Shown: positions 16,261-16,693 of the stretch, in pieces
Layout of the letters: each line of letters begins with the position of its first letter
Position numbering within the stretch: the stretch's first letter is position 1
Origin: Rhypophila decipiens
Taxonomy: Eukaryota > Ascomycota > Sordariomycetes > Sordariales > Naviculisporaceae
DNA length: 16,693 bases
Direction: 5' to 3'
Assembly (NCBI GenBank): GCA_033297075.1
Contig: MU858383.1
Location: 1-16,693, forward strand
The notes under the pieces: generated by a model
What the model was told of the DNA's origin: nothing
What the model saw: the letters and a program-made list of their open reading frames with translations, nothing else
Database searches by the model: none
Translations under genes and position numbers: made by a program

Positions 16261-16693
16261 ACCTGTTGTATACAGTATTGTGACCAATCATTGCTCCCAG
16301 CCGGCGTGTGGCTAATCCGGGGTTGTGATATGTTACGTTTCGTCCGTCAAAACACAAGCTACGTAATGGCCAACCAAAACATCATAACTCTGATTTTTCT
16401 TTCCATCCTCTCGGTGAAAAATTGCCTTTTTTGTTTTCGCCAAGTATAAACCGACTGTTGCCGCACGGGACCGGCGGCGTCAAGCTTTTCTGTTGGCGGC
16501 AGCAGCGGTGATCACTACCTTTTTATGCTGGAGCAGTCTAGCAGATGGCCGAGCTGCACAGAGGACCAGGGTGGGCGACGATAATCTTATCGCCGATAAA
16601 TTGAATCAATAATTTTTATCGCCGATATTGACGATATCGACTGATATCGACGATAATGCATGCTTAGTCAGCAAACCACTCGACCCCTCCTCA
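16261..16693. other. Right-edge stretch, no gene seen
   Basis: No coding region is supported. The part around 16460-16510 is GC-rich and the last 115 bases hold short ATCG-containing repeats, described separately. It may be the upstream region of a gene, or the edge of a mobile element, lying outside the window. Confidence 0.5.
16579..16657. repeat. Cluster of short direct and inverted ATCG repeats
   Basis: TTATCGCCGATA occurs at 16587-16598 and 16616-16627 (period 29). GATATCGAC occurs at 16633-16641 and 16643-16651 (period 10). CGATAATCTTATCG at 16579-16592 is an inverted repeat with a 2-base centre, and CGATATCG at 16632-16639 is a perfect palindrome. The cluster could be the subterminal region of a DNA transposon or a factor-binding array; the window ends too soon to tell. 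Confidence 0.7.

Noticed and set aside
1..16693. tRNA and rRNA genes
   Set aside because: I looked for GGTTCGAATCC-like T-arm boxes with a matching upstream A box and for rRNA-like blocks. Isolated TTCGA words (for example near 1157, 4269 and 9391) lack the paired elements.

Overview
The window looks like nuclear DNA of a filamentous ascomycete (Pezizomycotina). Genes have few, short introns (58-72 nt where well supported) with GT...AG ends and CTAAC-type branch sites. Start contexts are of the CAAACATGG kind, intergenic spaces are long, and the recognisable proteins are typical fungal ones (short secreted tyrosinase, Arp6, a Trf4/Cid14-type poly(A) polymerase). The species cannot be fixed from the sequence alone.

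Layout from left to right. Bases 1-523 have no gene. At 580/679-1455 (+) lies an intronless gene for a low-complexity protein with a C-terminal cysteine cluster close to the Zn2Cys6 pattern. Bases 1456-3815 are gene-poor and hold an AT-rich degenerate tandem repeat (about 1861-2180) and possibly decayed coding sequence. At 3921-5151 (+) is a three-exon secreted tyrosinase/catechol-oxidase-like gene with both copper sites complete. A diverged tandem duplication of about 86 bp sits downstream of it. At 5665-7083 (+) is an orphan gene of unknown function with an in-frame TAG that no good intron removes. At 7710-9361 (+) is a two-exon ARP6 gene (SWR1 complex, H2A.Z exchange). Converging on it, at 11011-9995 (-), is a two-exon gene for an uncharacterised multi-pass membrane protein. 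The 1.2 kb upstream region between that gene and the next contains a clear 163-bp MITE with 24-bp terminal inverted repeats and an 8-bp target duplication. At 12197-14608 (+) is a two-exon TRF4/5/Cid14-like non-canonical poly(A) polymerase (TRAMP complex). The last 2 kb have no convincing gene. They hold pyrimidine-rich tracts, one long doubtful ORF and a cluster of short GATATCGAC/TTATCGCCGATA repeats at the right edge.

The genes do not form an obvious pathway cluster. Two are conserved nuclear housekeeping genes (chromatin remodelling and RNA surveillance), one is a secreted oxidase, one a conserved membrane protein, and two are lineage-specific-looking. I did not find a clearly new molecular system. 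The items most worth a second look are the MITE, the orphan gene with the unexplained TAG, the C-terminal Zn2Cys6-like cluster, the stop-free 3n introns in three genes, and the upstream ATG overlapping the poly(A) polymerase start.
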